From assembly GCA_016934645.1 (NCBI GenBank), contig JAFGSL010000158.1, positions 1-9,604 of the forward strand: a stretch of 9,604 bases of DNA. The letters are read 5' to 3'. Positions 6,308 to 9,604 of the stretch are shown here, one piece after another (position 1 is the stretch's first letter; each line of letters opens with the position of its first letter). The notes beneath the pieces are model-generated. The model was given only the letters and a program-made list of their open reading frames with translations. It was not told the origin of the DNA and did no database searches. The position numbers were made by a program, and so were the translations under genes. The DNA comes from Anaerolineae bacterium. GTDB taxonomy: Bacteria; Chloroflexota; Anaerolineae; B4-G1; SLSP01.

Positions 6308-9300
6308 ATGGTGCAATTCTTCAACAAGTTGTTTAACATTCGATCGGAAGAGTGGCCACGACTACTTCTGCTCTATGCGATGCTCCTGGCGGTCACCCTT
6401 GGTGCGGTCTGGGGCGAAACCATTGTCGCAGCCGCTTTCCTGGAACAAGTCGGCGTAAAGGGATTGCCCTGGTTCTTCATGGTCAGAGCCATTCTCTCCA
6501 TACCAGCGGTTGCTATGTATACCGCGTTCGCCGACCGCATCGCCAGTCACAAGCTTTTAATCGCCATTTTGCTCATCGGCGGGACAGGCATCATCATCGG
6601 CTTTGGTCTGCTCAATATGGGGCTCACGCGCATTGCCTATCCTCTGCTCTATCTGTTAATCTACGTTCCACTGACCGACATTCTCACCGCACACTGGTTC
6701 ACGTACATCAACGGCTTCTACGATACGCGAGCAGCCAAACGTATAGTGCCCGTCCTGGGCACAGCCGGCAGCATCGGCAGTATCATTGCTGGGTTGAGCA
6801 TGGAATCGCTGAACAAAGTCCTCTCGCCCAACAGCATCATCATCGTGTGGCTCAGCATGTTGGGCATGATGGCGCTGGGGGCCTGGCTGATGCCACGCCT
6901 TATCAAGTCCACCGAAGATACAGCCCCAGCAGGCCTATCCATCGTCAAGGCCAAGACAACAGAAAAAACTCACGCTTCATACCTCAACGAGTTACGTGAA
7001 GGATACCATTACGTCACGCAGTCACGTTTCCTGCGATGGATCGCCGCCGGCACACTTGTCGTCGTGATTCTCCTCACCTTCGTCGGTTATCAGACCAGCG
7101 TGATCATTGTCGATAAACTCCAGACTACCGAGGCGATGGCAAATTTCTACGGCCTCGTAACCGGCGTGGCTAATCTGATTATGCTGCCCTTTCAGCTCTT
7201 TTTCCTCAGCCGCATCATCGGTTGGATCGGGGTTGGCAACGCTTACTTGATCTTCCCAGCCGGCAACCTGGCGGTCTGCGCAGGCCTGACATTCTTCCCT
7301 GGTTTGCCAATGGCTGCCTTTGGCTACTTCAATGGCACCGCTTTCTACGGCAACGTCGGCTATCAGATCAACAGTCTGCTCTACAATGCCGTCCCTCTGC
7401 GCATCAAAGGACGCGCCCATGCTTTCATCGACGGCCTTGTCGCGCCCATCGGCGCATTTATCGGCAGCATCCTCCTGTTACCGCCGTTTGTGGCACTGCC
7501 GTGGTTCCTTCCCGTGCTTACGCTTGCGCTCGCTGTCGCTTACATTGGCAACGCTCTGATCGTTCGCCGTCAATACGGGCAGGCGCTCGTTAAGATGCTC
7601 GAACAAGAGGACTACTCCTTCCTGCTGACCCAAAATGCCTCCGAGTTAACCGTCGCCGACCCAGCAACGTTGAGCAAACTACGCGAGAAGCTCGAAAACA
7701 GCACCAGCCACGAGCTCACTGTATTTATGGCGCAACTCATCAGCAGAATCGGCGGGCGCGATGCCATCCCCATCCTGAGCCAGACCGCCCACGCCGCACC
7801 CGAAAGCCACACGCGCGCCGCCATTCTTGACGTGCTTGCCGCCGCTGATCTGCGCGGCGATGCTGTGCGCCAACTGTATCTCGACTTTACAAATGACCCC
7901 TCCGGACAGGTCCGCCAGTCCGCCATTGTGGGACTGCAACAACTCGCCGCGCCCAACGATCCGCAATTCCTCACCCAAATGGCGAATATGGTCAATGACC
8001 CGGACATCAACGTGCTCGGGCAGGTCCTCTCGGTCCTGGCGCAATCGGACCAGTTATACACGCTAAAGCCTGCCGCGGACGCGTTCGAAGCCCTCCTGAC
8101 CGGTGAGAATTCTCAACACCGCGCCTACGGTGTCCGCATCCTGGGGCAGATCAAGAACGAACAAACCCTTCACCGGTTGATGACTTATCTGGATGATCCA
8201 GCCGACGAAGTTCGCCTCGAAGCTGCCCTGGCTATTGAAACTGCCGTGCAGAAGACGTCGCTCAATGATGCGGTAAAAACCGAGATCGAGGCCAAAATCA
8301 GCGCCCGTCTTGATGACCCCGTCGAACGCACGCGACGAGCCACCCTCGTCGTACTGGGACGCGCCGGCAGCCGCAAAACTTACCCGCTGATCGTCAATGC
8401 ACTGACCGACACCAGTCCGCAAGTCCGCGAGACCGCTGCTGCAACGCTCGTGACACTCGACAAGACGATCATCCCAGTCATCCACCCCAAGCTTGATTCA
8501 CCAAACGCACAACTGCGTAAAATGACCGCGGTCGTCTTGAGCCGCATCAATCCCAAAGAGTTTGGGCCATTGATCGTCGGCGCGAACATCACCGGCAACC
8601 TGCTTGCTATTTACGGCAACTACGGCCTGGTCGAAGCTCTAGAACCTTGTGCCACGCATCCGGGCTTCGCCGTGCTGCAAAGCTCGCTGCGTGAACAGGG
8701 CCAGCGCCTCACCGCCGAAATCTTCTACCTGCTCTCCGCTATCCAGGATCCGAACAGCGTAGAAATCATCAACGATGCCCTGCGCAGCGACAATTCCCGG
8801 ACGCGCGCAAACGCCGTGGAGGCCTTGGAATCGCTAACCACCCCCAAGACCGCTGAGTTGATCGCACCGCTCTTCGAACCGGACACCCCAACAAGTAAGC
8901 TTTTGGAGCTCAGCAAGGAAACCTGGGATATGGAACCGCCCGACACTGCCGAAGCCATCCAGAAGCTTGCTGCCCTTCCCGAAGATCCGTGGGTGCGCAC
9001 GATGACAGTCTTTGCGCTAGGGCAACTCGGCGCGGCACTCGTCCCACCCAAGGCCAAAGAATCTTCGACTCCCGAAGCACCGTCTGCCACACTGGAAACC
9101 GGAAGTCGCCGCACACGCCGCGCCGCACCGAAGGATCTCTTCGCCGCTCTCGATGAACCAAAGGCGGAAGAGACTCAGCCTGACACGCCGCCTGCAGACG
9201 CCGAACCGGCACCTCGTAGGCGCCGCCGTCCCCCCGCTGATCTTTTCGGCGCTCTCGACGCATCCAAAGAAGAACCGCCTACCAGCGAAACACCAACCAG

Positions 9301-9604
9301 TGATACACCGACTCCAGCCTCACCCACACCCTCCCTCTCCCAAGCTCCCACACCCGCTGCCGCCTTCACCCTCCCACAGATCGAGGAACTCCTGGCAACA
9401 GCGCTCAAAGATCCGGAGGAGGAAGTACGTCTCGCGGCCCAGGCTGCCAAACGATTGATGAACGGCGTTCAAACCGACTTTATGAAGGAGGACCTTATGC
9501 TTTCTGCCATTGAAAAAATCATTTTCCTCAAAGAAGTCCCCTTCTTCCAGGGGATGACCATCGACCAGCTCAAAATCCTGGCGAACGTCTGCGAGGAAGA
9601 AATG
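6308..9604 (+). CDS. NTT/MFS-like membrane protein fused to HEAT repeats and a cNMP-binding domain (3' partial)
   Basis: The frame is open for 1099 codons from this ATG to the window edge, with no stop. About 12 hydrophobic helices fill residues 18-418 (about 18-40, 55-75, 82-104, 108-130, 147-165, 175-196, 243-262, 278-300, 311-329, 334-355, 370-392, 398-418). The pattern NIRSEEWPRLLLL, a long middle loop, then RIKGRAHAFIDGLVAPIG fits the NTT-related/MFS transporters found fused to HEAT repeats. Residues about 460-911 form a HEAT solenoid with repeated DP--VR--A--L motifs (for example from 529). A Pro/Thr/Arg-rich linker follows (about 912-1019), then one more HEAT-like unit (about 1020-1050) and the first helices of a cNMP-binding domain (1064-1099, VPFF). 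The substrate is unknown; nucleotides are one family precedent. A cytosolic cyclic nucleotide may gate or tune it. An in-frame GTG at 6299 is a less likely start. The cNMP call rests on 36 residues. Confidence 0.88.
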   Translation, partial: MVQFFNKLFNIRSEEWPRLLLLYAMLLAVTLGAVWGETIVAAAFLEQVGVKGLPWFFMVRAILSIPAVAMYTAFADRIASHKLLIAILLIGGTGIIIGFGLLNMGLTRIAYPLLYLLIYVPLTDILTAHWFTYINGFYDTRAAKRIVPVLGTAGSIGSIIAGLSMESLNKVLSPNSIIIVWLSMLGMMALGAWLMPRLIKSTEDTAPAGLSIVKAKTTEKTHASYLNELREGYHYVTQSRFLRWIAAGTLVVVILLTFVGYQTSVIIVDKLQTTEAMANFYGLVTGVANLIMLPFQLFFLSRIIGWIGVGNAYLIFPAGNLAVCAGLTFFPGLPMAAFGYFNGTAFYGNVGYQINSLLYNAVPLRIKGRAHAFIDGLVAPIGAFIGSILLLPPFVALPWFLPVLTLALAVAYIGNALIVRRQYGQALVKMLEQEDYSFLLTQNASELTVADPATLSKLREKLENSTSHELTVFMAQLISRIGGRDAIPILSQTAHAAPESHTRAAILDVLAAADLRGDAVRQLYLDFTNDPSGQVRQSAIVGLQQLAAPNDPQFLTQMANMVNDPDINVLGQVLSVLAQSDQLYTLKPAADAFEALLTGENSQHRAYGVRILGQIKNEQTLHRLMTYLDDPADEVRLEAALAIETAVQKTSLNDAVKTEIEAKISARLDDPVERTRRATLVVLGRAGSRKTYPLIVNALTDTSPQVRETAAATLVTLDKTIIPVIHPKLDSPNAQLRKMTAVVLSRINPKEFGPLIVGANITGNLLAIYGNYGLVEALEPCATHPGFAVLQSSLREQGQRLTAEIFYLLSAIQDPNSVEIINDALRSDNSRTRANAVEALESLTTPKTAELIAPLFEPDTPTSKLLELSKETWDMEPPDTAEAIQKLAALPEDPWVRTMTVFALGQLGAALVPPKAKESSTPEAPSATLETGSRRTRRAAPKDLFAALDEPKAEETQPDTPPADAEPAPRRRRRPPADLFGALDASKEEPPTSETPTSDTPTPASPTPSLSQAPTPAAAFTLPQIEELLATALKDPEEEVRLAAQAAKRLMNGVQTDFMKEDLMLSAIEKIIFLKEVPFFQGMTIDQLKILANVCEEEM
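9485..9499 (+). promoter_or_regulatory. Internal Shine-Dalgarno and ATG at the cNMP-domain boundary
   Basis: AAGGAGG (9485-9491) is followed after 5 nt by ATG (9497-9499), in the frame of the long transporter gene (Met1064). Both Met-to-VP(L/F)F spacings, here and in the 145-residue cNMP protein, place the Val at residue 14. This may be an internal start making a free cNMP protein, or the relic of the start of a once separate gene. Confidence 0.55.

Noticed and set aside
6352..6999. 215-codon open frame on the + strand
   Set aside because: It lies wholly inside the transporter gene in another frame; its Arg/His/Ser-rich, low-hydrophobicity translation is typical of a shifted read of membrane-helix codons.

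Overview
The window reads as a piece of chromosome from a moderately GC-rich, free-living bacterium, most likely a member of the Chloroflexota (Anaerolineae-like). This is inferred from gene style, not from a marker gene. The clues are a secreted Ig/DUF11 protein ending in a 'LPLVVRN' tail, a zinc-ribbon/cyclase/AAA/TPR giant, an NTT/MFS-like transporter fused to HEAT repeats and a cyclic-nucleotide domain, and heptameric short repeats in the intergenic DNA. All four genes lie on the + strand. There are no tRNA, rRNA, CRISPR or transposase signatures.

Layout. (1) 2-1285: 3' part of a large cell-surface or secreted protein (two Ig-like repeats, a cadherin-like Big_9-type domain, a DUF11 domain, hydrophobic tail), closed by a strong intrinsic terminator. 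(2) 1286-1455: terminator, a good sigma-70-like promoter, four CAAC-heptamers and a strong ribosome binding site. (3) 1456-1893: a free-standing 145-residue cyclic-nucleotide-binding protein without a DNA-binding domain. (4) 1894-2140: an inverted cluster of heptamers, a probable terminator hairpin and a 77-bp structure closed by a perfect 11-bp inverted repeat. (5) 2141-6043: a 1300-residue zinc-ribbon + class III nucleotidyl cyclase + AAA/STAND-type ATPase + TPR protein whose cyclase site has unusual substitutions. (6) 6044-6307: two related hairpins, a possible promoter and a 12-bp palindrome covering the start region of the next gene. (7) 6308 to the window end: an unbroken 1099-codon frame, without a stop inside the window, encoding 12 predicted membrane helices, a HEAT solenoid, a Pro/Thr/Arg-rich linker with a duplicated motif, and the start of a second cyclic-nucleotide-binding domain.

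Working together: genes 2, 3 and 4 form a plausible cyclic-nucleotide neighbourhood, with a cyclase-like maker or sensor between a soluble cNMP receptor and a membrane protein carrying a cNMP receptor. Terminator-like hairpins separate them, so they look like adjacent independent transcription units and not one operon. The most unusual point is in the last gene. A strong internal Shine-Dalgarno and ATG sit exactly where the cNMP domain begins, in the same register as the start of the free-standing cNMP protein. This suggests either a recent gene fusion or production of two proteins from one frame.
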